From Lewinella cohaerens DSM 23179 (GTDB lineage Bacteria; Bacteroidota; Bacteroidia; Chitinophagales; Saprospiraceae), in the NCBI RefSeq assembly GCF_000379805.1, contig NZ_KB903552.1, positions 1 through 47,892 on the forward strand: a DNA stretch of 47,892 bases. Direction: 5' to 3'. Below the pieces are notes generated by a model. That model worked only from the letters and a program-made list of their open reading frames with translations. It searched no databases and had not been told where the DNA came from. The position numbers were made by a program, and so were the translations under genes. Position 1 is the first letter of the stretch, and each line of letters starts with the position of its first letter. This document shows positions 27,501 through 37,300 of the stretch, piece after piece.

Positions 27501-30500
27501 TCGATTTTGGCTTCCCCTGGAATTTCAATTTCTCACGATCCTTTGCCATTGAGGTCTTCCCCTTTACCGGAGCCGGTGGTTTTTATTTTAACAAATTATC
27601 TGCGGCTACAGCCACTAGCACACCCGCTGTAGTGAATGGTACGGATGGCGAACCCGTAGGCGTTTTTACCCCTGTATACGAATTCGGCTTGGGCTTGAAA
27701 ATTGGCTTGGGCAAGACCTTCAATTCCGGTCCGCTGAAAGCAGAAATCAGCATTACGGTACAGGGTATGATCGAGGGAGTCATCTCATGGTACAACCCCA
27801 GAAGTGGTGGTGATAAAGAATTGTATTACGCCATCCGTGGTGGTGTTGCGATTGTCGGAAGACTCTACGGAGAAGTCGACTTTGTGGTTGTTTCCGTCAG
27901 CGTGGAGGTGATCGCCAAAGCCACCGTACAATTTATGGTGGAATCCTACAAGGATATTCTGGTCAAACTCTCGGCGGAGGTGTCCGTGAAAGCAAAGGCA
28001 AAAGTGCTCTTCGTGACCGTCAAGTTCAAGTTCAGCATGAAAGTGGAGCAAAGCTTCACGATTAATGGTCCACAACACGGGATTACCCCACCGTGGCAAA
28101 TAAGCACTGCAAGCCGCTCGATACGGGCAATGGCCATGCAGTCGCGTTCTCTTTTTGCCTGGAATTGGGAAAATCAAGCCCTTTGGGTAAAATCAGATAC
28201 GACCCCCAAGCTGGATATCTTCTTTCAGCCTGCTTATACTTGGGTCAACGACAGTGCAAGCTCCAACTCCGGAAAGGTGAAGGGAGAAGCCTTGCTCTTT
28301 ATCGAAAACGCTACAGGGGAAGATCGGGAAGATTTTGCTACGCTAGGGAACGCACTTTTCCAGTGGACCTGCCAAGCTGGAGGAATTAGTGACGGCGAAT
28401 TAAGCTTAAATGAGGTCAGTAACTTGTATGATGAGTTTGTGGCGCAAGCCGATAGCCTCTTCTCTTTCGAGCAACTATCCACATTCCTGTTTACGCATTT
28501 CGATTTCCGCATCCAGGCGCAAGACGGCGTGATGGACGGAACGATTTTTCCCATGTTCCCCCAACTGAGCCTCACGCTGGGAGAAGCTGCGGAAGATGGC
28601 AGTATTACCACCATTAAATTTGATGAAATAGACTACCAGCTTTCCGCCAAGCAACTGGAGGAGATGAAAGCCTATTTTGCTAAGCTTAAAGTGCAGTTTA
28701 CGTCCGACGCTAAGTTGGCATCACCCGAGCAGGCGGCTATTGGTACGGACAGTACTCCGATTACTTCTTTCATTTTTAGCGATTATTTCAAGATCATTAT
28801 TCGTGCAGCCCTACAAGCCGCAAAAGATGAGTTAGAGAAAGAACTCCTGGCTGCTAAGACCAGAAAAATAGCACAGGATAAAGAAGACCAGAAAAATGGG
28901 ATCACCCCAGCACAGACGCTGGAAGAATTTGTGGATGAGCAACGGGAAGAACCTTATTCGATTGCTACAGATATTTTACCTGCGATTGATTTCGAGCCAA
29001 TTGCCAATATGGCCTCTCGCTTCCTGATGCACGGTCTTTGCCTGCCCACTATCCCACAGGATGGTAACCATGAAAAGCGGGAGAAGCAACCGCTGTACCA
29101 AGCTACTGGGCAGCAATTCGACTTTGCGGATGCTAAAGTTGGAAAAAAATACACGGTCACCTTACAGGATGAAGACAACCAAGCGGCCTTTAAATTTGGG
29201 GCAGGCGATAATCGGAGTTTTGCCTACCAATTGGATGAATTCGATGTAGACGCCAGCAAAGTCAGGTTCGCATTAGCGAATACCGTGCATATTTTGGATA
29301 CCTTAAGTGGAAGCGATGTTCCTATTTCCAAGGCTGAACCAAGCCTCATTGATTTCTATGGCGACGAAGACAATCAAATCAATTTTGCCTTGCGCAAAGG
29401 CATGGCTTGGGGAACAGACAAGATGTTGATTGATTTCCCGAAAAGTCTGACGGCCTATTTGCAACGTAAGGTGAATAACCCTTCCTTTGATTTTAGCCAG
29501 GTTCCTCTTTCTGACGATCAGCCAGAAATCGAAGACCGCACTCCTGTCACCAACTTCAAGCTCGCTACCCGCATCGACATTAATATTAAGCGTATCCTCA
29601 ACGCGGAGGGCACGGAGTTCTTGCCCAACACTTATCTCTTATTGGGAACTAGCGAAGGGGAGAAAGATTTATTAGAAGCTATTTTAGAAAATATTGCTAC
29701 CGTCGAAACATTGTCGCTGGTTTACACCAATAGTAGCAGCAATGCTGGTGCGGTGATCAATGATTTTGGCGTAGCTGCTGCTGCCGTTGTGATTGTAAAA
29801 GCGAATTTATCGACAGGCAATAAGCTCGCTACGACTCAGTTCAGTGGAACGATGGATAATGCCGAGCAATTCCTCCGATTGGTCTGGGAAGGAAGCACCG
29901 CGAGCACAGGCGGCTATTACCTAAAGATTCCACATGATAATGCAAATATTGATGAGGAGTTGTTCCGCAAAGAATCGGTGGGACAAATTTCCTTACTCGT
30001 AGAATTTCCGGTAGACTTTAAGGTGGACACCACGAGTTTTGTGCCCGCTGATTTTCACACTGCCGCAATACTTGGCGAGGTCATTGATCTCGAAGAAGAA
30101 TTATTGTTGGCTCAAAGTGAAGAGCAGGTACCCGTTCTGCGAATTCCGGCTGGCCATCTGGGCTTTGAACATCGCCGTGACGAAATCCAGGAAGAGGATC
30201 ATTACACTGAAGTCACGCTCAAAAAAGAAGTGACCCCTAAAGCTGCACCTGATGACGCCGCCGCTGATCTCCCCAAAGTAGCTGCAGGAACGGTAGCCGC
30301 GATCAATACCAACAATGGCTACGTCTGTATTGCCTCCGGCCCTGATCGGCTGGTGTATGGTTGGGTGAAAATTGACAGTGAGGTCGTAACGGTGCCTGCT
30401 ACGCTGAAGAGAAATGAATTGGATAATATTTACCAATTATTAGGTTACAAAATTAGTAACCACCCACTCGCCGAGAAAAATGATGTGGAAGGGCTGCCCA

Positions 30501-33500
30501 TCGGCCCTACCGATGCAGGTGAACAAGAATTGTTTGAACGCATCATTCCAACCTTCGACGGGCAAGCCGCCGATGAGCATGGACTACCCGCTCCCAACCG
30601 CAACCCTTACCTGGGGATAAGCGACCAAGTGGCCATCAAGGTAGATACCTGGTGGCAAGATTTATACGGAAACAAGCTGAGTTTAGACAGTAAGGCTGGT
30701 GCAAAAAGCTTCACCTTGGGCTATACCGATCCCATTATTGGTTTGAACCAGTGGCCTTCCGTTTTGGAAAGTTACCGGGTTACCAAAAAATCAGATTCCG
30801 TAGCTACCCTCAGTCTTGATTTCTCTTTCAATCATTCTGGCTACCTCGCAGATAAAGACACGACTTTAACTACGCGAGAAAAAGCCGTAAACGCGGCCCT
30901 GGCCAAGTACGAGCAGGTTTATTTTCAGCTAAAAGCCGCAGATGTAGCACTGACGCTAAAGACGACCTTGTTTGAGGTGAATCCAACGGCCGGGCATGTT
31001 TTGGACAAAACCCAAATACTAACTTTTGTAGAGACTATATATAAGTTTCTGAAAGAAGCACAAGACTTGATAAAAGCAGGTTCTAATGATGCCCCATCGA
31101 CCAGTGTTGCACCTTTCAGTGCCAGTGTTGACTTGACATTTAAGGAAGCTAATCTGCTCAAATTTCAAAAGGAATTCATCTATGACCTCACTGTTTTTGT
31201 AGAGATCACCAGAAGTGAATCTTTGGTTCACAGTTCCTTGTTGTTGTCTGGTAGTATCAACCCTGCTTACGAAAATGTGACTAAAAGTATAGACTATCTT
31301 TCGCCTAAACAAACTGACCTGGGCTCAGCTACTTCTCTTACCACCACCGCTAACCAAATGCTTCAGCAGTTGGTAGTTGCCAGCAATGGACTAGCCAGTA
31401 CGGCTGCCGATTTACTACGGACCAACCTTCAGGTCACGGGCCTCTTGATAGATGATGTTTTACTGAGTCCGGCAGATCTGGCACCCGATTTTGGAGCGAT
31501 GAAACTACGTAAGGAAGATTGGGAAGCACTGCTAGAAATTACGCCAGCAGCTACTGTTTCAACAGGAGAAGGAAGCTCTTTTGAACAACTGAGAGGTCGT
31601 TTCGAAATCGCCCTGAATGACCTGCGGGAGTCGGAAATTGATAAGCTCCAGGCGAGCTTTTCTGAAGCATTGGATAACCTAGAGAACCATAACGAATCGA
31701 TCAATCAACTGCTAGCGGATAAACAGGCGGAGTTGGATGGAGTGTCAGATGAAAATGACAGCGAGCGACAAAGTATTGAAGAAAAGTATAGGCCATTGTT
31801 GAACCCACTGCTAAAACAGCAAAACCTGGATTTGCAGGATGCACGCAGGCAACAAGTGGCAGCATTGAGGAAATTGCAAAATCCGATCATATTCACCATT
31901 GAAGACTTAGCAGCGGTGTTGTCAAATACAACAGATATCCTGACGGCTGATGTTGAGTGGAAATTACCAAAACCATCTCCGTTACATCAGTTCGCAAAAG
32001 ACTTTGAAACAGCACTACCAGGTTTATGCCTGGCTGTGAGTGAAGACCGGGATAAGAAAAATCAGGCACCTGATGAGACCAGACCTCTATACGTGGTGCA
32101 AATTGGCGCACAGGGGGTTAGTTATGATATCCAAGAGCAACTGCCCACTTTCTATGCTATTCCACCCATGGCCAATACTTTGCTTTCGGGTAAAGTACTC
32201 ATCGATTCTTACGGTAGCGTAGTAGGTGATGAAAAGCAATTTGATGCCATTGACATCAACGGCTTAGCCCGTGATTTCTTGGTGGCTGTCGAAGACTTCC
32301 TCGAACCCGATAGTCTCCTTAATGCCCACCAATTAGCCCAAAGTGATACCGAAGCTGTTATCGCTGAAAAATCAACGCTGGCAAAGGCCATTAGTGATCT
32401 GATTGAGCCCGTCCTCCAAGACAGCATGCCGAATACGTCCAAAACACAGGAAGCCCAAACAGCCATCCAGCAACAAATGCTGGTCAATTTAGTAGAAGGC
32501 TACGATGTGGAAACCATCGTCCAGTTTGAGGTAGCGATCACCGTCGGCGATCACTTGGCCAATGCCTCCGAGCTTACCAAGGAGCAAAAGCCCAAGGTTG
32601 TTGGCAAGGCAAAAGTCGTAAGGATATTGCAGGGAGAAGACCCCCGCAACCTGGTGGAAGTAAATCCCAGAGAGTTCGATTTTTCTCTGTCTTTAGGCAA
32701 GATTTCCTTGACCAATTCCGAAGATGCCCCCTCCTCTTTCACTTATCTGTTTGATACTAAAACACCGGAAAAATACGCCAACCTATACCTGGAATTAGAG
32801 TTCCATTCCGTGGGTATTGAATACGCAATTGAAACGGTTTCCGGAGCTGTTGAATACCAGGCCTCCAACTGGCTAACGCTTATCAGGCCTGACAATCTCA
32901 AACAATCAATGGGGCAATCGGCGATCCCGATACCCCTGCGAGATTTCCCTATGCCTCCTTCGTTGATCTTTCAGCGAGCGGAGCCAGACCCCAGTAGCCG
33001 CGAAATACTGGCGGATGTAAGACAATGGAAGTATACCATTATGTTTGAACACCTGGATGTGGCCCAGGATAAGGTAGACTGCCTCACCAGGCTTAACCAG
33101 GAACTGACTGCGGCTAGCACTACTGACGGAAGTGTTTCTGCAGGGACGACCCCAGAGCGCGACACGCTCTTTGAATCGCTCGTGAACTTCTCACAAATTT
33201 ATCCTGAACTTGCTAAAGACCTGAGTTTGTTCCGAAACCAAGCCGTTCTTAGCGATAGTACGGATGCTCTTGCGGCATTGGCAGTATTCAAGAACCTGGT
33301 GAAGGAAGTTGCGAGCCATTGGGAGGATTATACTATTCCTGCATTTACCTCAACTTACGAGTCGGTAGAAGGAGATTTGCACTATGAAATTAGCGAAGAA
33401 CCCTTGGGCGATTTGCGGCAAGGTTTTGTTAGAGGTGTGAAAACGATTGATGGTTTCAATGGAGAGGCCGCACCAGACCCTATCCTGGAATTACCTGGCT

Positions 33501-34258
33501 TTAAAGAGTTTGTTCCAACGTCTTACGAAGAGGCCACCAAGATCAAAACCTTTACGTATGAGGAAGACCCCGAAGACCAGACGTTCTTCGGCGATTCTTC
33601 GATTCCTGACCGCAAATTTATGATTGAAAACCTGGATGTGATCCCGCACCAAAATGCTTGGGCCTCCATTTGGCTAAGCCGTAACAAAGGCCTTTTGAAA
33701 AACGCGGACAATACGGATATCCCAACCAATCCAAAATTCGTATTCCAAACGCCAGCCGTGCGCTTTAATAACATGGTCACACCAGTCATTATCAATGATG
33801 AGCCCTGGAACCTCGGCAATGTTGACATTGTTACGACCAATGGTGATAAATCCATCAAATCGTCCCTGAAGCAACGTTTGACAGAAATGTTCAACATTCT
33901 ATTCCCCGATGCAGAAGGGCAAAAAAATTATGAGGTCCAACTCAGTTGTCGCTATGCCTTTGCACTGGCTAATGGCCTCGGATTGAATGATGATCTCAAG
34001 CCCACTTTACCCGTGCTCCTGGGCTTGAGGTTAAGTTCGGCTAATCGTTCCTCCTTTGGTACTTACCCTGAAGAATTGGCAATAGAAATTGATACCTGGT
34101 GGAGCAATAACAAACCTTCCTCTGATGATGCTTCACTGATTTTCAGTATTAGCTTGTTCTCCAAGCTGGATTCAGATGACAATACGAGTCTGCCGATGCT
34201 GAGAATAGAACACCTGGAGATGAATTTGATCGCTGACCAAAACAGTAGGGCCATTTAG
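24578..34258 (+). CDS. 3226-residue giant beta-rich protein of unknown function, last gene of the cassette
   Basis: 3226 residues in one uninterrupted frame, beginning 47 bases after the deaminase. There is no signal peptide, T9SS domain or recognised adhesin repeat. The first 900 residues contain diverged beta-rich units. Residues about 946-1010 form a dense block (TLPLIVIDIFTNGDFKLDF in part, FPWNFNFSRSFAIEVF, GAGGFYFNKLS). Residues about 1038-1165 alternate hydrophobic and polar side chains over long stretches (for example LFVTVKFKFSMKVEQSF), as in long amphipathic strands. Charged helices or coiled coils lie near 1418-1458 and 2331-2436. The remainder is mixed and poorly conserved by eye. 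Possible roles as scaffold, bridge-like lipid carrier or conflict effector are speculation. DUF6603-like proteins came to mind but could not be confirmed. Confidence 0.9.
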   Translation: MTFLELQTQTAPDASGNCTLSGSDFPEDVGVARLLEVYFVGGEVALSGAAQTSNEEEEIVKLTGILQSGFLGLPVLAGKAITFSGAFSLSTEIPDVSIVLTFDDDWSLVEALTEGSDLSSIDEALNIDIAKKLAFPVKTIELESGTLSVTLNISPNKALGLSELSEYVQGAEIVSQFPTEGFPSFTQNLIFESFGIGARIEPVTLTFLTAEVALNNKNTNWAPFGDLIEFKELRAAFLLMNPLGGATASIHIQATALIADKEIIAAVDLPSMVFQCMLGPDETIQLKELLAMMGVEELPMPEVVCDELEVVGDPASSTFELFVGFETKIELDLLVTTLSIDELRGHFTLITGPEREIGAEMFGKISFGDTAFDLSASSFPGEPGWIFTGGLSDGSELNFGKLITDLASSFDGMPGRPSVLEDSLIVTNLQVAINTQTKDFHFLCEIEFPLDGKTAHLLLNIDIINTTGELRKTFSGVFTLGARELSVVFDKTTTTSSLIAAFKNEEGEEINLVRDVVELVSDGTALDLPDDGLNLLTLKLYLLEFSYFKDTTAALTRYGIKGDFAWEPKLGLSSDPNEAFKVRATVDLTKEKGTDKHVLGTICGRIDSPIDGLEFLSLQACYNISLLTPTEVKKELLLQLQVGRVGFEAVYVNTDGDIDLKFGINIGDSLTLGEVASFFISLVDPSVIEYEFDPPWDALASINLASFINSIKLNLIITKDPVTKRSVTSFGVTLTNLNDLLPSALKPFISITELGINYQAQPATTSGGKKKSTKQVKVKILGTFLGEPNKTLEWDPLNDKAPEVPGQGISMFDLRYLGLGQRVAITQASNVASIGEVMELLRGVIDEGQAKLIADRSLSQQNPLAMFGDNSPISFSPESEWLIGLDVSLLKVLKLTVIFNDPVIYGLRIELDGEMAKNFAGLKFEILYQKVTDDVGKYHIDLTLPDFVRHFTVGAVSVTLPLIVIDIFTNGDFKLDFGFPWNFNFSRSFAIEVFPFTGAGGFYFNKLSAATATSTPAVVNGTDGEPVGVFTPVYEFGLGLKIGLGKTFNSGPLKAEISITVQGMIEGVISWYNPRSGGDKELYYAIRGGVAIVGRLYGEVDFVVVSVSVEVIAKATVQFMVESYKDILVKLSAEVSVKAKAKVLFVTVKFKFSMKVEQSFTINGPQHGITPPWQISTASRSIRAMAMQSRSLFAWNWENQALWVKSDTTPKLDIFFQPAYTWVNDSASSNSGKVKGEALLFIENATGEDREDFATLGNALFQWTCQAGGISDGELSLNEVSNLYDEFVAQADSLFSFEQLSTFLFTHFDFRIQAQDGVMDGTIFPMFPQLSLTLGEAAEDGSITTIKFDEIDYQLSAKQLEEMKAYFAKLKVQFTSDAKLASPEQAAIGTDSTPITSFIFSDYFKIIIRAALQAAKDELEKELLAAKTRKIAQDKEDQKNGITPAQTLEEFVDEQREEPYSIATDILPAIDFEPIANMASRFLMHGLCLPTIPQDGNHEKREKQPLYQATGQQFDFADAKVGKKYTVTLQDEDNQAAFKFGAGDNRSFAYQLDEFDVDASKVRFALANTVHILDTLSGSDVPISKAEPSLIDFYGDEDNQINFALRKGMAWGTDKMLIDFPKSLTAYLQRKVNNPSFDFSQVPLSDDQPEIEDRTPVTNFKLATRIDINIKRILNAEGTEFLPNTYLLLGTSEGEKDLLEAILENIATVETLSLVYTNSSSNAGAVINDFGVAAAAVVIVKANLSTGNKLATTQFSGTMDNAEQFLRLVWEGSTASTGGYYLKIPHDNANIDEELFRKESVGQISLLVEFPVDFKVDTTSFVPADFHTAAILGEVIDLEEELLLAQSEEQVPVLRIPAGHLGFEHRRDEIQEEDHYTEVTLKKEVTPKAAPDDAAADLPKVAAGTVAAINTNNGYVCIASGPDRLVYGWVKIDSEVVTVPATLKRNELDNIYQLLGYKISNHPLAEKNDVEGLPIGPTDAGEQELFERIIPTFDGQAADEHGLPAPNRNPYLGISDQVAIKVDTWWQDLYGNKLSLDSKAGAKSFTLGYTDPIIGLNQWPSVLESYRVTKKSDSVATLSLDFSFNHSGYLADKDTTLTTREKAVNAALAKYEQVYFQLKAADVALTLKTTLFEVNPTAGHVLDKTQILTFVETIYKFLKEAQDLIKAGSNDAPSTSVAPFSASVDLTFKEANLLKFQKEFIYDLTVFVEITRSESLVHSSLLLSGSINPAYENVTKSIDYLSPKQTDLGSATSLTTTANQMLQQLVVASNGLASTAADLLRTNLQVTGLLIDDVLLSPADLAPDFGAMKLRKEDWEALLEITPAATVSTGEGSSFEQLRGRFEIALNDLRESEIDKLQASFSEALDNLENHNESINQLLADKQAELDGVSDENDSERQSIEEKYRPLLNPLLKQQNLDLQDARRQQVAALRKLQNPIIFTIEDLAAVLSNTTDILTADVEWKLPKPSPLHQFAKDFETALPGLCLAVSEDRDKKNQAPDETRPLYVVQIGAQGVSYDIQEQLPTFYAIPPMANTLLSGKVLIDSYGSVVGDEKQFDAIDINGLARDFLVAVEDFLEPDSLLNAHQLAQSDTEAVIAEKSTLAKAISDLIEPVLQDSMPNTSKTQEAQTAIQQQMLVNLVEGYDVETIVQFEVAITVGDHLANASELTKEQKPKVVGKAKVVRILQGEDPRNLVEVNPREFDFSLSLGKISLTNSEDAPSSFTYLFDTKTPEKYANLYLELEFHSVGIEYAIETVSGAVEYQASNWLTLIRPDNLKQSMGQSAIPIPLRDFPMPPSLIFQRAEPDPSSREILADVRQWKYTIMFEHLDVAQDKVDCLTRLNQELTAASTTDGSVSAGTTPERDTLFESLVNFSQIYPELAKDLSLFRNQAVLSDSTDALAALAVFKNLVKEVASHWEDYTIPAFTSTYESVEGDLHYEISEEPLGDLRQGFVRGVKTIDGFNGEAAPDPILELPGFKEFVPTSYEEATKIKTFTYEEDPEDQTFFGDSSIPDRKFMIENLDVIPHQNAWASIWLSRNKGLLKNADNTDIPTNPKFVFQTPAVRFNNMVTPVIINDEPWNLGNVDIVTTNGDKSIKSSLKQRLTEMFNILFPDAEGQKNYEVQLSCRYAFALANGLGLNDDLKPTLPVLLGLRLSSANRSSFGTYPEELAIEIDTWWSNNKPSSDDASLIFSISLFSKLDSDDNTSLPMLRIEHLEMNLIADQNSRAI

Positions 34259-34327
34259 TAGCTGGATCAGGGAGTTCGTTGGCTAAAATTTGCATGGGTT
34301 CTTTACCTGGCTTGATAATGACTTAAT

Positions 34328-37300
34328 TTACTTTAATTCACTTGCCCTAAACTTTGCCTGATCGGCTTCACTTAACTTAGGGACCCCGTTGGCGTTGGCC
34401 CAATTACAGAGTGTCTTGGCGCTGAATGGGTAGATTTCTAAATCAACAGGAGTATTGTGCTTTTCAGGTGGTTCTATTTTAGGCAGAGAAGGAAACCGTA
34501 AAATAAAGTCTCCATCAGGTGAAAAATCAGCTTTTCCTCCCTTGGGAAAGGATAAATAATTATACCCCTTCCAGTCCCATAGTTTGAGTTCTTGTTTGGA
34601 ACAAGTGAGTATCGATTGTCCGTCAGGGGAAATGGCAATAGATAATATAGGGTGCTGATGCCCTATGAGTTCGACGGACTCGAAGCTACTCCTGTTTGTT
34701 ATTTTAATCCCATTTTTTAAGCGATTTTCAGATAATACTTCTATTTCAAAGTTTACAGGATCAAAGGATTGGTACGTTTTGTTATTCCCTGAGAATAGCT
34801 GTTCTCCAGAGAAGGGAGTACAGGTGTTTAATGTTATTTGAGTGCCTTTCTCTTGCTTGATAACCAGGTTGTCCTGTGACCTTATTACGATGGAGCACGG
34901 AAAAATGCCTCGTAGGTTCCAGGTGTTGTCGAATTCCCATACAGAGAAGGAATCATTGTCGCGGTATTTTAATGCCAGCGTTTTGCTGCTCTCAGAATAA
35001 AAAAGACTATCGATCGATGTGTGTTTTCCTGAAATTAGCGTGAATAATCGGTTCTTTATTTCCTCTTCTACATTAAATTGTTCGGGTGTGTATCGACCAG
35101 AATGTAGCTTGTTTAAGAATAAAGTAGAATGCTGCTGACTATTGTCTTGATCGAATGCCACTGCTGGCCTTGAAGCGTTCTCTATGTTGGCATAGAAGGC
35201 CTTTAAGAGGGCTATTTTGGCCAGCATACTATTTGAATCCATCTTCAGAGAATGCTCTGCTAAACGGAAAGCGACGATGGGGCGGGCGCGTCTGGCTAAC
35301 GCAGATCGGGTGGTTAATTCACGAGCGATGACCAAATTGAGCGCCTTTTTTCTAAGACCTTCAATGCTGTCTATTTGCGCTGTTAATTCCTGTTTTTCGT
35401 GATTTAAATTATCTATTCTCTGTTTTTGCGTGGCGTCTACTGCCTTGAATAATTGTTCTCGTCCCAACAAATAATACCAAGCCCCTATGGCTATTAGCGG
35501 TACAATGATCAAAGCCCCCCATGTACTCGCTCGCCGAATGCTTTTCCGTTTAAGGCTTGTTTGAATAAATGCTTCTTCCTGCTTGTTAAAGCCATGGTTG
35601 CCTGCCTGGCATTCTATCTTGAGCACCTCAAGTTGAGGGTTGTTGTCCCAAAGAAGGCCACGTGCTTTTTGAGGGGCTGTAGTTTGCTGTTTATTATAGT
35701 TTTCAACGGCGTGCCTGAGTTTGTAGCGCTGGATGATTTTTTCTTCGCCTTTTATGGTTATCCACTCTCGCAGACGCCCCCAGATATGGAGGAGATGACC
35801 ATAAGCGGGTTCGAAAAAGCGCTGGCCTTGCTCCGTGATTCCGGTAGCAAGCAAATGAGCGGTAACCAGTCGTTGCGCTATATCAAGGGTTCGCTCGCTC
35901 TCCTGAGGGTCTGCGTAAATGAGTTCATCTGTATATATTCTTCTGCAAGAAAAGACTCCTTTTTCCACTACAATCATTCGTAGTAGAAGCTTGCGCATAC
36001 TTTTTTGGTGAGTCTCATCCAAATTGTCATAGAGGTCGTTGCCCCAGGTTCTTAATCCACTAAATAAGCCCCCTTTTTTCTGATAGTCTTCCTCGGTCAG
36101 TGACCTGTCAGTTCGCCCGGATTGGATATAAGCTTCATATAATTCACTCAGGGTAAAGGAGAGTAAAGGCAGGGCGCCACTAGTTTTATCTACCTCTGTT
36201 ACCAAGGAGTCGATCAAGCCTTTGGGCTCAAAAAAGAGTACTTCTTCCCGTGCGGGTTTGACAATGATTTCACGAACCTCTTCTGTTGTAAGAGCGGGGG
36301 TCTCGTAGCGACACTGTTGCCATCGGTTTTTTAAGGGACCTTCCGCGAGAGCTGGTTCAAGGTCTTTGCGAACACTGACAATCACCATTAAATGCTTGAA
36401 CTTGAGGAGCAGGCGTTTAAGCTTTTTCTCGAAACCCAGGCGTTCCTCCGGTATTTTACATTTGGTAATCAGTTCCTCGTACTGGTCAATGTACAATACC
36501 GTGGGGGTGTTGTTGGCCAGACGTTCTTTGAATTTTTTACTACTTGCCTTAAGGGTAGCGAGAGGTGTTTCGCCAGGTTGAATAACGGGTAAGATTTGCC
36601 ACTCTTGTTCCCGTAATACGGGGAATAACCCTGCTCTTACGAGAGATGATTTGCCACTTCCTGATTCCCCGCTAATCACTAAAAAGGCCGAAGGTTTACA
36701 GTAGGCTTCCAGTGCTTTTATAGCCTTCTCTCGGCCAAAAAACAGGCTGGCATCTGCTTCTTTATAGGACTTTAGCCCCATAAATGGATTGCGTCGAGGA
36801 ATAGGAGGTAGGTTTAAGCGATGCCGAGGGTGGAAGAAGATATATTCTCCTTTTTCGTGCTTGTCCAAAGAGAAAAAAGAAGGACTTTGGTTCTTGCCAT
36901 CCTGATTGGTCTGCTCTTCAACCCGATCGCGGAGAAAGGCAAATAATTCGGTAGCGGTGATGACTCCATCTCCACCGCCACTGGGGATTCGGTCGGCGCT
37001 TCCGTCGAGCCCTTCCAGTAAGGCCAAAGCAAAAGGAGAGTGTTCGCTACCTTCTTTGCTGCGTAAACCTAAACTGTTTTCCACGAGCACATCCAATGCT
37101 TTTTCATCAGAGGCCGAAGAGGTGATGACCTGCCAGGCAGGGTGCTTAACATACTGAGAATAGCGTTCTTCGTAGAGAATGGAGGGTAAATCAAAGAGGA
37201 CATCCCGATAACCGGTTGACCATTTAAAAGCACCAGAAAAACAACAATCCATAATGATCAACCCGTGCTTGCAGGGCAAGTCAACAATCATTTGGTAGAG

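Noticed and set aside
24578-34258. Interpreting the 3226-residue protein as a T9SS or autotransporter adhesin
   Set aside because: No signal peptide at the N-terminus and no T9SS sorting domain at the C-terminus; no regular adhesin repeats are visible.
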